Of a stretch of DNA of 64,000 nucleotides, positions 48,387 through 60,528 are shown piece after piece. How positions within the stretch are numbered: position 1 is the stretch's first letter; each line of letters opens with the position of its first letter. This DNA comes from Limonium bicolor (Eukaryota > Streptophyta > Magnoliopsida > Caryophyllales > Plumbaginaceae). The stretch lies in assembly GCA_023374045.1 (NCBI GenBank), contig CM041783.1:121335503-121399502 (forward strand), written 5' to 3'. The position numbers and the translations under genes are program-made. The notes under the pieces are model-generated. The model did not search any database, was not told the DNA's origin, and worked only from the letters and a program-made list of their open reading frames with translations.

Positions 48387-50837
48387 TGTAACACCCTGGA
48401 TTTTTAACTCAAAACATAGCTTAAGGAAATACAAATCTAATGGCGCAAACGGCATCAAAAACGGACTTCAAACGAGTCCTAAAAGAGCAAAAACAGAGTT
48501 GGTCCGAACTTGTGTCCGGACATGGTAAGTTTGGACACAAGCCGAAGAGAAAAAGACCGCGGAAATCCAAACGTCCGAACTTGTGTCCGGACATTGATGT
48601 TCGGACACAAGTCGAGAGTTAAAAGGTCTGAAAACCAAAGGCGTCCGAACTTGTGTCCGGACTTTGAAGTTCGGACACAAGTAAGTTTGAAAAGTCCGAG
48701 AAATTTAACGTGGCGTGTCCGAACATCAAAGTTCGGACCAAAGTTCGGACACGCCTAAACATCGAGCTTTTAAAACGGGGGGCCTGTCCGAACATTGATG
48801 TCCGGACGGACGTTCGGACAGGTCCTTCAGTGCAGTTCAGAAAACGTAAACAGGACCCAAAAACCATTAAAAACTCTTATATAAAACACATAACAATATG
48901 AGGAACCTTGGAACAGATAAGATCATTGTCAAGTACTCAATACGAAGCTCAAACTTAATAAAACTGTTTCATAAATACTAGCAAACTCAGTTAATCAAAA
49001 CTGGAATGAACATAACCTTAACATAGCAGCGGATCTCAAAACGTCCAGGGTATTACCGCCACACCCAATTCCCATGGGTGCTCAGGCTAATGAACTAAAT
49101 AACACTAAAAACACAGTTAACTTTCAAGTTACGCGGAAGCAAATAAACTTTTAATGTATGAAAACTTTGAGCACATAACAACATCTCTTAAACACTGAAA
49201 TTCAAAACATCGCCTTATTAATATGTGGTCCCTAAACTATGTGATTCGCCGTCCCGATCCCCACAGTTAGTCATCCACACCTGCGATCATCAAACATAGA
49301 CAGAAACACGGAAAGGATCGCACAAATCAGAAAAACTGGTAAATTCTACCTCAAACTGTAAAATACATTTCAGAACACATTTGCCTTTAACAATCAGATG
49401 AGGAGATTTGCTGAGCAGTTGAAGAATTTCCAGAAAAACATATAAATACCGAAACCGCAGTAGGGAGCTTTCAACAGGAAGTAATAACCACAATTCCAAC
49501 ACGGGGTCACCTATGGGACCCCAAACCACAATTCCAGGACAGTCACCTATGGGACCGTCAAACAACCACCTCACCCTAAGTCCTTAAGTGTGCACACCCC
49601 CTATGAAACAGTTACATAGAGTAGATCATAGAGCTTAACTGCAACAATGTGTGCAGCGCAAACAATAATAATGGGGAGCACCTATGGGCTCCCAAACAAT
49701 AATAAGATCCTGTGAAAGACTCCCCAAAACCATTATCGAAATTCCACAATCTCAACTCAATTTCCAAATTCCAAATCCTCAAACCACAACCGAGATAAAA
49801 CACAATGAATCCCTTTTCCAATATTTCGCAAAACTACAGTCAAATCCATTGAGCATAGAATTTACCTGGAACAACCAAATCCCTCAAGAGCCCAACTGCT
49901 CCGGACTATTGATAGCACTCGTCGATGTAATCGGCGTCTAAGTAATCAAAATTAGCAATCAGAATTCACCGAACAACGAATAGATAACTAAACAACTAAG
50001 TAGAATACATTACCCGACAATCTACCAACTGGACACCAGGGAATAATCGGACCTCGACGAAACCAGCGAGAAAACACCAAGGGTTTGAAGAAGAAGAAGA
50101 ACGTGAAAATAAAGAGCAGATTGTAAACGCAAGAACGGCGTATAGAGGATGGGAAATAGTGAGGAGATATCAACCCTTAAATAGAATTATTTGTATAATA
50201 AAAGAGAATAATAATTAAAGATTTACGCAAAAGGAAATACAAATAATAATATAATTAGGAAAGAGTTCCAACTATTGGGATTTAAAACATCTCTAAAGGA
50301 TAAACTCGATAAATTAGGGAGATCAGTAAAAGAAAACTGATGGAGAAATTCAAGAAGGAATAAATCAGAATGAGAAACAACATCAAGAATCAATTAATAA
50401 ATATTTATTTGAAAGGAGATAATTTAGAAAAGAAAAGATGTGTTGTAAATAATTTAACGGTTTAACAAGGGAAGAACAACTCGTAAGAAGAATAAAAGAT
50501 AATACCAGTAAAACAATTTCTGGGAGAAGAATAAGGAGAGTTAACAAAATAATATTTGAGTAGTCAAATAGAATTCAAACTCTGAATACTTAAATAAGTT
50601 GGAAAGAATATCCTGGAATAGTACTTCGGAGTTTAAATAACTTAGGGAAATTAAGAGGGGGAAATTAGTATTATATCATATAGCGTTCGAAATATAATTA
50701 AATCCATCAAAGCAATATTACCAATATTCAGAAATACTCTAAGAAGAAAGATTAATTCCCTGGGTCACCTAATCTCAGACATGTCACTCATACCATATAC
50801 CATATTATTCCTAGCTTGAAAATTCTTGGGTATTTCA
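48387..50837 (-). mobile_element. Solo LTR, target duplication CCTAA
   Basis: 2451 bp between CCTAA (48382-48386) and CCTAA (50838-50842). Plus-strand ends are TGTAACACCCTGG and TTGGGTATTTCA. It is the same family as 31055-33259 in the opposite orientation. The frames inside are short and not conserved in the sister copy. It carries a GTCCGAAC array at 48500-48825. Confidence 0.9.
48500..48825 (-). repeat. Hairpin repeat array, GTCCGAAC type (solo LTR)
   Basis: Units GTCCGAACTTGTGTCCGGAC followed by GTTCGGACACAAG, five in number, spaced by about 30 nt of variable sequence. Confidence 0.88.
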
Positions 50838-53800
50838 CCTAAACATTCAGTCATACAAACTGTAGAGGCGTAAACCCTTTGTAGTTAATATCTAGTGAAA
50901 CAACTAGATAGGAAGAAACAGTAACCATGTAAGTTATACATTCAAGGCCTAGTTAGTCACATCAAGCTGAGTTAGTCACACAAGCAGTTTTCCTTTTGAA
51001 ATTCATTTAAGCTCAATTAGCGTTTTTCAAAAACGTCTCTTTAAGTCTGTTAGCAGAAGTATCTGAGTACGAAACATCATACCTGGTATGAGCAGAGCAA
51101 TAACCAAACTTGAATGTGCGAACTTCCACTAATAACCTATAATTAAGGTGTTTCAAGTACTGATTAGCTAAGGAACTTATAAAGCTAAACATCTTTTATT
51201 CTACTGGTTTATAGTTTCTGGTTTACAATTACTCTCTCATAAGGATATGGGCTAGATCTTGTTAATTAAATCCTTCATTAGGCCCATTTCATATAATCTG
51301 GAATGATTTAGGGTACTATCCTGAGAGTGGCCCAAGCTCTCGTTGAATTGTTTAAGTGGGCTTTTGGAGTTCATGGACTTAGGCCCAATAAGATAGCCCA
51401 AGTCTGCGTTACGTTTCTGCTAATTGATTAAATTTTCTAAAAAGGATTTTGTGAGGTTTCGAACATGCAACCTCGATCTAGTTCCGGGTTTGACATGACC
51501 ATTCACGCTATTAAATTTGTATGTCTTAAGTGTACATTTTAATTTTATTTCAATTACTTACTCTTGAACATAGGTTTAGCTTAATTAGACTCTTACGTTA
51601 CAGTTGACTAATTTACTTTAATACCTATTTAAAGTTCTAAGGTTTAGGATATGTATTTCTCCTAATAGTCCACCTAGATGTCGTATTATCATTTAATATT
51701 TTAATTGTTATGTATGAATTAGGTTTACTTTAATATTTTCCATATATTATATTTCCTATAAGGTATGTTATTTCTTTTATTTATTTTTAATGTATATATA
51801 TATATTAGGATTTATTCAAGACATTCTATATGTAGTTTTATTGTATTTAATTATTCCTATTAACTTGTACACATATCTACATCCATATATGGTTTATGAT
51901 ATAAATATTTTCCTTTGTTTCAATTCAGTATATTAGATTCCATAGCATATAGTTAACATAAAAGCAAGTAAATTCCGATTCCTTGATTTAGCCTAAGATA
52001 ATCTTGTATTTCTTTTATTTTTGTTTCTACTCCAAAGTTTATAACCTAAAATATTTGTTAACATTCTGTATAAAATGTTAGTTCAGTATTCTTATATTAT
52101 GTCCAACCTATAGAGTTTATTATTCCACTATACTTTAATTTCCATTACATTAAAACCATATATCATAAACTAACTTATAAAAATTTCAGAAAAACAATTT
52201 TTAGACCTATTTCCTTTCGTCTAAAAATCATCAAATTTATATATAGTAATTATGATATTTTAGACATATTATAAAATTTTTATTTCATAAAAATCTCTTT
52301 GTTAATTATCTAAATAAATCCATATAACTCAGAACTTACAAATATTATAACTTACGTTTAATAACTCAAAACCCATATTAATTTACATGAAAATAAACTA
52401 GATTTTATAAGGAATCTACGGTTAAAATTTTGTGTCAAAATACATTAGGGAAGGTCATTAAATAAATCCAGCAAGTTAGAGTGTTAATCTGTTTTTTTAT
52501 TAACTTAAACATTATTAAACTTCTACGTTTTAATCTCGGCCGTCCATTCTCATAACCTACGACGATCGGACGGCCCATAATCCGCGAGTTCATCAGAAAA
52601 CCCCCAACATGCTACAAAAGGGATTCATTTGATTTCTCTCAATCTACAGAGCGAAACTTAGTGATTTTTGTTTCGTTCGACTCGAAATTGAATGACGATT
52701 CCAACGGTACCAATTTCATGAATTATATTGCACGGCGCTGGGATTTGGATTCTGGGTAGCTCAAACCTAGGGTATATTTTGTTCGAATTCGACAAATTCT
52801 CTCGATGTAATGCGTTATAGGTTAAATTGATAGGTGGGTATGTTCGAGAACATAAAAACGACTGACATTATCGGAGTAATTTGATCAGAAACATACCGGA
52901 AATGTGCCGGCAAGGAAATCCGATTCGGTTTTCTTGAAAACTTTCGACTTTACGAGTGACTGAGGGTCGAACTTTGCGAATCTATAAAATATAGTGTAGA
53001 TCGAGTTAGGCTAAGGTTTTAGGCTTAATTGATAGAGGAAATGTAGCTCTATAAGCTGATAGAAATTTCTTGATCTAATTCGTAATACACACAGATAAAT
53101 CTGAGTCAAAAGATTCGGGTTCATACCTTCAGTTTTTCCAGAAAATCTATTATTTTATGTGAAGTTTAGGTTGGAAACTTCACAGATCAACTCGTGCCAA
53201 GTGAGAGCGATTTGATCCACGAAACCTATCACAATTTAAACTAGATATGTAACTCTAAACACGAGTGGAAGAATTATTGAAATTGATGAACTAAAGAGAA
53301 AGTTATAGATCTCACAAGATCCGAGTTTACCTAGTTGGTTCTGGAAAAATTCTGGGCAAAAACGTGACGTGATCGAGGCAGGGACTTAAAAACTTTAACT
53401 TTCAAACGATTGAGAACTAGCTTGGGGTTCCTTCAGGAGAGTTGTAGAGCAATTAAAGATCTAGAAAATGAGCTATGGTTCGTGAACTTTCATTCACAAA
53501 CGAAGAAGATAACATAGGGCAAAGTTTCATTACCTTTCTGAATTTCTGGGTTTCTAGGTTTCCAGAACTCGGGGAGGCAACTTGAGATCAACTTTGTGAT
53601 TAATTGGGGAGATTTAGGTCAAGTGTGAGTAATGGTTAAAAAGTAGAATTGTAGGAGAATAAAATGTGGAAGACGACACTAAAAAATACGAAGTGGTGGC
53701 TGAGAAACTGGAGTCTGAAAATGGGGCAACGTTCTGATGGTTGCTGAGAAGACTTGGCCATTTTTTGGAGAAAACTGGCAATCTGGCGTGGCATGACACA

Positions 53801-54259
53801 CAAGGTGCGTGGCTGAGTCAGGGGCTGAGTCAGGAAACCCTAGCCACGTCAGCAAACCTCTAAATTTTGGCTCTAAACTTCATTATATCATAACTTTGGC
53901 TAGGATGATCCGTTTTAACGTTCTATTATCAATCTTCTTGGTTTTCCATAAACTTTATTGGTATAGGTTTCATGGGCTGGTTTGACCATTCTTAACAAGT
54001 CAACCCTAGCAAGGCTTAAGAAGCTTTAAGGTTTCTACGATTTTATATTGACTTTTATGATTCAAATCAAAGCTCCAAATATTTCTAAAATATTTATAAT
54101 ATAATTGGAGTGTCTCGAAATTTTTCCAAGATTTATAGGCTTATAAATCTTATTATTAAATTCATAATACCATATATAATTTAATGTTTAATAGTATTAT
54201 TTGGGTTTAATTAAATAAATCCCCTAAATTAATTTAGATTAATTTATGGGGTATTTCAG

Positions 54260-54295
54260 TCTACCCCCCTTAAAAGAAACTTCGTCTCGAAGTTT
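54260..54295 (-). promoter_or_regulatory. E4 terminal polypurine tract and hairpin
   Basis: Plus strand TCTACCCCCCTTAAAAG then AAACTTCG-TCT-CGAAGTTT. The stem has CG/CG where E2 and E3 have TG/CA, so the pair change is compensated. Confidence 0.8.
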
Positions 54296-54590
54296 AAAAT
54301 CAACTAATAGCTACTCACACCGCTTCGGGTGTGTTGGCAATAATTCCAAGATGTCCATCCAATACTAATTCCAAACGCAATTCCATACCAATCCAATTCT
54401 TTATTTCCATCCATTTCCATTTCTAAATTCCACTCAAGATTACTCAAATCAAACCAAACCAAGATACTTCAAAGATAGAAATCAAGAGTCACACTATGTG
54501 TAAACCAAGTACATACATACACCTCTCCATCACTCTACTAATAAAACAACATGGCATAATCTGGATGAGATGACGAAGAAAGAGTATGCA

Positions 54591-54628
54591 CTACCCCCCT
54601 TAAAAGAGCTAAGGTACGCCCTTGTACC
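54591..54628 (-). promoter_or_regulatory. E4 upstream polypurine tract and hairpin
   Basis: Plus strand CTACCCCCCTTAAAAG, then GGTAC-GCCCTT-GTACC. It lies just downstream of the pol stop on the minus strand, the same layout as E2 and E5. Confidence 0.65.
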
Positions 54629-54669
54629 GCTACTAAAGAGAACCCATAGGAGGAAAAATAAAGGAAATA

Positions 54670-56417
54670 TCATGTGAATAGGTGTGGGTACATCACTCTC
54701 ATGGAGTCCTCAGTCTTCCAAGTGGCTTCCTCAACCCCATGATGCTCCCAAAGAACTTTCACTAGCTTGACTGACCTGCCTCTCGTTTCTCAAACCTTCG
54801 TGTCCAAGATCTGAATAGGAGTCTCCTCATAACTCAGTGTAGGCTCAATCTCCAATCTCTCTGGCTGCAGCACGTGAGAATGGTCAGGTATATACTTCTT
54901 CAGCTGAGATACATTAAACACGTCATGTACCTTCCCCAACTCCAGTGGTAGATCTAGTTTGTATGCTACTGGGCCCACTCGCTCCGTAATCCTGTACGGA
55001 CTGACATACTTAGGGCTTAGCTTCCCTCTCATCCCAATCTGAAGATGCCTCTCATCGGAGACACTCGTAGGAAGACCATGTCACTGATCTGAAATTCAAG
55101 CTCTCTGGTACGCTGATCCCCGTAAGATTTCTGCCTAGACTGCGCAACCCTCAGGTGCTGCTGAATAACTTTGATGTCATCCTGTAGTGTCTGAATGTAC
55201 TCTGGCCCAATCAAGTATGCCTTACTAGGGTCACTCCATGATAAAGGAGTTCGGCATGGACTGCCATACAGAGCCTGGAACGGTGCCATGCCGATAGACG
55301 AGTGATAGGAGTCGTTGTAGGAGAACTCTACCAGGTGTAGACGCTCTACCCAACTCCCCTGATAGTTTAAGGCGACCAATCTCAACATATCTTCCAGCGC
55401 CTGAATCGTCCTCTCGGTCTGTCCATCAGTCTGAGGGTGAAAGGCTGTGCTAAGGCGTAGCTGAGTAGCAAACGCCTCCGGCACCTGTCGCCAAAACCTG
55501 CTGAGGAAACGTGTGTCACAATCGAAGACGATTGTCTTCGGTACCCCATGGTACCGAATGTGCTCTGTGGTGAACACTTCAGCTAGTTTGGGCACCTTCC
55601 ATGTGTCTTTGATAGGTATGAACCTGGCTGTCTTGGTTAACTTATCGACTATCACGCATATAACATTCAGTCCACCTCTAGCTGGAGGGAGACCTACCAC
55701 AAAGTCCATGCTGATGTCTTCAAACTTATAGCACAGTACGGGTAATGACTGAATCTGGCCTCCTGGTAGACGATGCTTGAAATTCACCTTCTGACAGGTG
55801 AGGCATCAGGAGACGAAGTCTGCAACATCCCTCTTCATCCCGCACAACCAAAATAACTGCTTCAAATCCTTGTACATCTTGGTGGCTCCATGGTGTACTG
55901 ACAAGGTAGAGGAATGAGCTTCAGAGAGGATCCTGGTCTGAAGTTCTGTCGCATCCTGAGGAACGCAGAGTCTGCCTCTGACTCGAAGGTGTCCTTTGCT
56001 GTCAAGCTCATAGTCATACTTCAGACCATCGGCCAAACCATCTGCTAACTTCAGCTTGACGCCCTGTAGATACACATCACTGTCATGGGCTGCATAAACC
56101 TCCTCAGCTATCGTGGTTATCTCTATCAAGGTAAGGAGTGAATATGCTCTTCTGCTCAAAGCGTCTGCCATAACATTCCCTTTACCTTCAGTGTACTAGA
56201 GGTTGATGTCATAATCAGCTAGTAGCTCGACCCATCGTCGCTGTCTCAGGTTCAGCTCCTTCTGGGTCCAGATGTATTTCAGACTCTTGTGGTCTGTCAT
56301 AATCCGGACTGTGGCTCCATATAGGCATGGTCACCAGATCTTCAAAGTGAAGACTATGGCGAGGAGCTCAAGGTCCGTGTGGAAATTTTCTTTTGCTACC
56401 GAGAAGCGTACGCTACA
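54670..56417 (-). pseudogene. pol: E4 pol fragment: RNase H tail, integrase, chromodomain-like end
   Basis: Minus-strand coding remains, from VVAYASR of RNase H through DALSRRA, the integrase zinc finger (HHGATKMYKDL, CLTCQ), the catalytic core ([23 protein letters not shown] keep Asp, Asp and Glu), the GPY-like module (KYVSPYRI) and a chromodomain-like tail (VKVLW...VEEATWK) to TGA at 54670. In-frame stops interrupt it after INL (about 56199), before CLTCQ (about 55806) and after ILDTKV (54790). The first two look like single C-to-T changes on the coding strand. The protein is clearly different from E2 and E5, so this is another family in the same clade. Confidence 0.9.
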
Positions 56418-59400
56418 ACTAACCAACCAACAATACTAAACGCTTTGGTGTTACAACGCCGTTAACCCCCCACGTGGTTAACTAGGCAGAATAAATACAA
56501 GTATATGTGCTGGATCGATCTGTGATCAGACTCCCGAGCATAGAATCTACCATCCATATATATAACATAGCGTAAATCCCACTATATAACATAGCAAACC
56601 ATACCGAGTGTTTAATTTAAAACACACTACCAACCGTAAACATCCACAGTATTTAACAACGGTACCAAATGTAATGCCTCGGGAGCACAGGCGCATCCCG
56701 GGCTCAACAACCAACATAGCAAAAGTACATCAACGACCTAGGACTAGAGCCACTCTGCTTCTTCGATCCTCATCCTGCAATAAAATATGGAGCCCCCCGA
56801 GGGGTCAGCAACCTTGCTGGTATGGCTAACACGCAGACCATCGGCTACCGGGATACGCGCAACCAATTGTCATAATAACATGGCATTCATTTTAGAACAT
56901 CCAACATATATATATATACCATAGCATAGCAAGGGAAATTGCATAGCGTCATAACAATACATATCACCATAGAATCGGTCCTCACAAGGAACCTCCCACC
57001 ATATTTTAGTAACCATGTGAGCCTAGAGATTTTTACCAATCCCATTGTAAGCTCGTTACCAACCTCGTTACCGTCCGGTTATATAGAACGGTTAACTTGT
57101 ACCCAAGGTGTGTCGGATATAGTAATCCCAAGCACACCGAAATAACATACGTATGCCCCTATGGCCCGATGTGAGTCAGTAACTAGCTTTGGATAAGCTA
57201 AGGGAAGGTAGAAACCAAATTGGAATACCACCTATACATACACCAAGAGAGCCGAACCGGATATGATATCGACTCCCATCCATCACACGCGTGGCCGGAA
57301 CACCGGACTCCTCATTCCCCCGATTAGCACTGTAGTGATCACACAATATTTGTTAAGTCACTTACAAGCAAATATTTAGGTCTTGTTAGACAACCAAGGG
57401 AAAGGAGTCATAACCTTACAACATCTTAATGTATAACAACTGTAAACTCTTTCATGCCTTATCTTATAAGGTCGTAAACACACAGAAAAGCAAACAACAT
57501 CCCAGCGGTGTAAACCGGTAGACAACAGACTGCAAGAAAACCATACCTTGGTCCTTGCCTCGTTTCGTTCCCACCTGAGAGAATCCTAAACACATTAGTA
57601 ACGTCGGTAATTAACGCACTAGTCCATTATTAACATTATCTACTCAACATTACTAGTTTATTTTTATTTTACACTTGTTACAACTTTTCATCCTTTTAAT
57701 TGCCTTTAAAAACCACCTAACATGTCTTATATAACCTCATATATCATTACTAACCAACTACTATTTTTAGATAACAATTCCCATCTTAAAACAATAAATT
57801 TTGGTCCATACAGTGGCCTGTCCGAACTTGTGTCCGAGCTTCCAAGTTCGGACGCAAGCCGTGCTTTTTAGACAGAAAACAGACACACGTCCGAACTTAT
57901 GTCCGACTTCGGAAGTTCGGACGTGAGCCGAGAAAAATTTAGACAGAAATCCATGCGTCCGAACATGTGTCCGGACTTCCCAAGTTCGGACACAGTTCGA
58001 GGATAATCCTAAGGATGGGTGGTACGTCCGAACATGTGTCCGGACTTTCCAAGTTCGGACACTGTTCGCGAGTGAGAATTTTTTACCCAACAGGGCCTGT
58101 CCGAACTTCCACATCCGGACGGAAGTTCGGACAAGGCATTATACTCCCATTCTAAGCCTTTAAACACTTAACCAAATTTCCCAAGGCCTCCAACACTTAT
58201 TGTATCCTCTCCTAAGTTTCTAAGTAGTATTCCTGTCTATTCTAATCATTATACCAAGACATATCTTCTACACAACATATTACTTAAACATCATTTCTTA
58301 CAACCTAAAACTCTTTATGTCATCATTGAAATCTTTTTAAAGCTTACACTTTCTCCTTATTTTACCAAAGTTGGCTATGTCTTTTCCTAAGTCCAAATGA
58401 CTTTGGTACATACAAAACTTCAAGCTCAGCCTAAGTCCTTGTACACTCTAGAATACTTCCTAGTTCATCAAGATTCCTTTTAAATCATGAAATCCTTATT
58501 CATTTCCTACATTTAAACTCACCAAACCTTATGTAAACACTTAGAACTTCTTATCTTACCTAAATTTTGACATGGATTCCCCTAGAACATTACTAAGCTA
58601 AACACTTTGCTTTCTCCATTAAACACACAAGAACATCTAGAATCACCAAGAACACTCTCCCACACAAAACTTTACTCAAATCACACACATTACAACATAA
58701 AGCATAACTAAATTGCATGGCACTTAGGCCCTTAAAATGCATGGCTCTTAGGCCCTTAAAGTGCTTAAATCATAAACACTGAATTTCCACAATATATATG
58801 CCTTTAACCTGCGATTACATACAACAAGGCATATGTTATTTTACTAGTCTCCTTGAGAAACACTTTTCTAAGTCATTCACCATTGCTCTTTAGGTGTTTT
58901 AATAAGCATTTATAAGCTCATTTCTCCTAAGGAATAAACAACATTAGGTTAGTAGATTTACCTCTTTTCCAAAACACTTCTTCTTCGTTTCCTTACAAAA
59001 CCGTATGGTATTTTGATTCCTGTCAAGTTCTAAACAATATACAAACACCATAATGAGTATTCAAGCTTTGAGCTTCATCTATTGTAAACCCTAATTTTAC
59101 ATTGTTTCAAAAACATTAATGTAGTTGTTTTACCTTGATCTTTGAGGGAGTTTGAATATATAACAAGAGAGGACTCCACCTAGTCCATGAAGAGTTGAAA
59201 TGAAGCTAGAACAAAGTCACACAAAGAGCTATATCAATGTGTATTTTCGGTCAAGGTAAAAACATGGAGGAGGAAACATGATTTTTCTTTGAGATTCCTT
59301 ACCTAGAAGCAAAGGAGAGTAATGATATGTCAAAATACAAGCTCAAGCTCCTTCAATGGTGGAACACCTTGGCACCGAAATGGGGCTCTTGGAGTTTTGA

Positions 59401-60241
59401 GAAGATAGGAATGAAGAGCTTGATGAGAGGAAGAGATTGGTGGTCTTTAGAATTTGATTTGGACAAGTGAGCTGATTTAGCAGAGGGTCAAAGATGGAGT
59501 TTTCTATGGTGATAGTGGTGGTATTACCGGAGAGAACAGCAGAAGGAAGGGAGAAGAAGATTGTGACCGTGGGAAATGAAGGAAGGAAAAGAGAGAAGAG
59601 ATAGAATTTGCTTTTAAGAGATATTTATGCTTATAAAGTAAAAATAAGTTTAATTAGTTTTCTACTTACTTATTATCAACTAGAGAGTGGTGAGTCACCA
59701 CACTTAGAAAACCGCCCCCTATATTATAATGAGGGTATTTTAGTCTTGTTGTCAATTTAATTACTTAATACAACATATGTTATAAACTAGCTTATAAAAA
59801 TCACTATTCACCTAAACAAGGCACTAGAAGTGAAATTTGATTTCCCATTAATATAGCCACCCAAATGTGATACTATATAGTTACACTGTATATTTAAGAG
59901 TAATGATGGACATTTAGCCACTCAAAAACTCATTTACAAGACAATTTTCAAAAATGTGCTTTAAGACTTCTAAAGCACATTTGTGTTTTAACTTGTTTTC
60001 AAGCTTGTTTTCTTTGGTAATTGGTTAATATGTTCATTAATATATATATAAGGTCTTGGTAAGTTCATTGGTTCTACCAAGCTTATCCCAAGCTTAGAGC
60101 ACATTTTAGCTCTTATTGACTTTAAAGCACATTGTGTGTTTGCTTTTGTTTAAATTGTTTACTAGTGTTTTAAGACTCTTTTTAGTCTAATAAATCATTT
60201 TTTTAATGTTTAACCAACATACCAAGGTTTGGGGTATTTCA
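56418..60241 (-). mobile_element. E5 3' LTR, outer end missing
   Basis: Collinear with the E2 LTR over most of its length, including the repeated GGGCCTAAG(A/T)GCCATGCA segment near 58720-58760 (minus strand). It ends GGGGTATTTCA at 60241 next to the polypurine tract. The TGTAACACCC terminus is absent. The terminal inverted repeat is at 56461-56482 with one mismatch, and the CCCC/GGGG hairpin is near 56791-56808. The middle block with the hairpin array differs from E2. Confidence 0.88.
57817..58134 (-). repeat. Hairpin repeat array, GTCCGAAC type (E5 LTR)
   Basis: Five units GTCCGAAC(T/A)TGTGTCCG followed by AAGTTCGGAC. It occupies the place where the otherwise similar E2 LTR has its GACCGGAC array. 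The core word is the one used in the two solo LTRs. Confidence 0.9.
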
Positions 60242-60276
60242 ATCTACCCCCTTAAAAGAACTTTGTCCCCAAGTTC
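60242..60276 (-). promoter_or_regulatory. E5 terminal polypurine tract and hairpin
   Basis: Plus strand TCTACCCCCTTAAAA then GAACTTTG-TCCC-CAAGTTC; one base shorter in an arm than E2. Confidence 0.8.
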
Positions 60277-60480
60277 ATACTTCCCACATATCTTAATATT
60301 AGAACACGGGAACATCTATAACACCACACTTCCAAAACATCATTACCAACATAACCATCATACTTACACCACAACGGACTCGAGGTCCAAACCACATAAT
60401 CCCTTCAGACACAACGGTCTGTAACATAACATAGACAATGTATACACATACATGTCGTACACAACCATAACCGAAACGGC

Positions 60481-60514
60481 TCTACCCCCCTTAAAAGGGG
60501 TACGCCCCGTACCC
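60481..60514 (-). promoter_or_regulatory. E5 upstream polypurine tract and hairpin
   Basis: Plus strand TCTACCCCCCTTAAAA then GGGGTAC-GCCCC-GTACCC, directly after the pol stop on the minus strand, as in E2. Confidence 0.65.
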
Positions 60515-60528
60515 TATACATATAAACA

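Larger units (their letters stand above)
47433..54258 (-). mobile_element. E4 3' LTR with solo LTR inside
   Basis: Begins TGTAACACCCC and ends GGGGTATTTCA on the plus strand; about 4.37 kb once the inserted solo LTR is removed. GCAGCGG near the start is the complement of the CCGCTGC motif seen at other LTR ends, and a CACCCC/GGGGTG hairpin lies at 47706-47722. There is no hairpin array of the kind in E1-E3; one inverted repeat GGCCGTCC/GGACGGCC is at about 52541-52576. No coding sequence. Confidence 0.8.
47433..56417 (-). mobile_element. E4, 3' half of a decayed Ty3/Gypsy element
   Basis: Minus-strand element with its 3' LTR at 47433-54258, twin polypurine tracts and a pol fragment ending inside RNase H at about 56417, where E5 LTR sequence begins. 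Gag, any AlkB exon, protease, RT and the 5' LTR are missing. The junction carries no LTR end and looks like a deletion or unequal recombination breakpoint. Confidence 0.85.
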
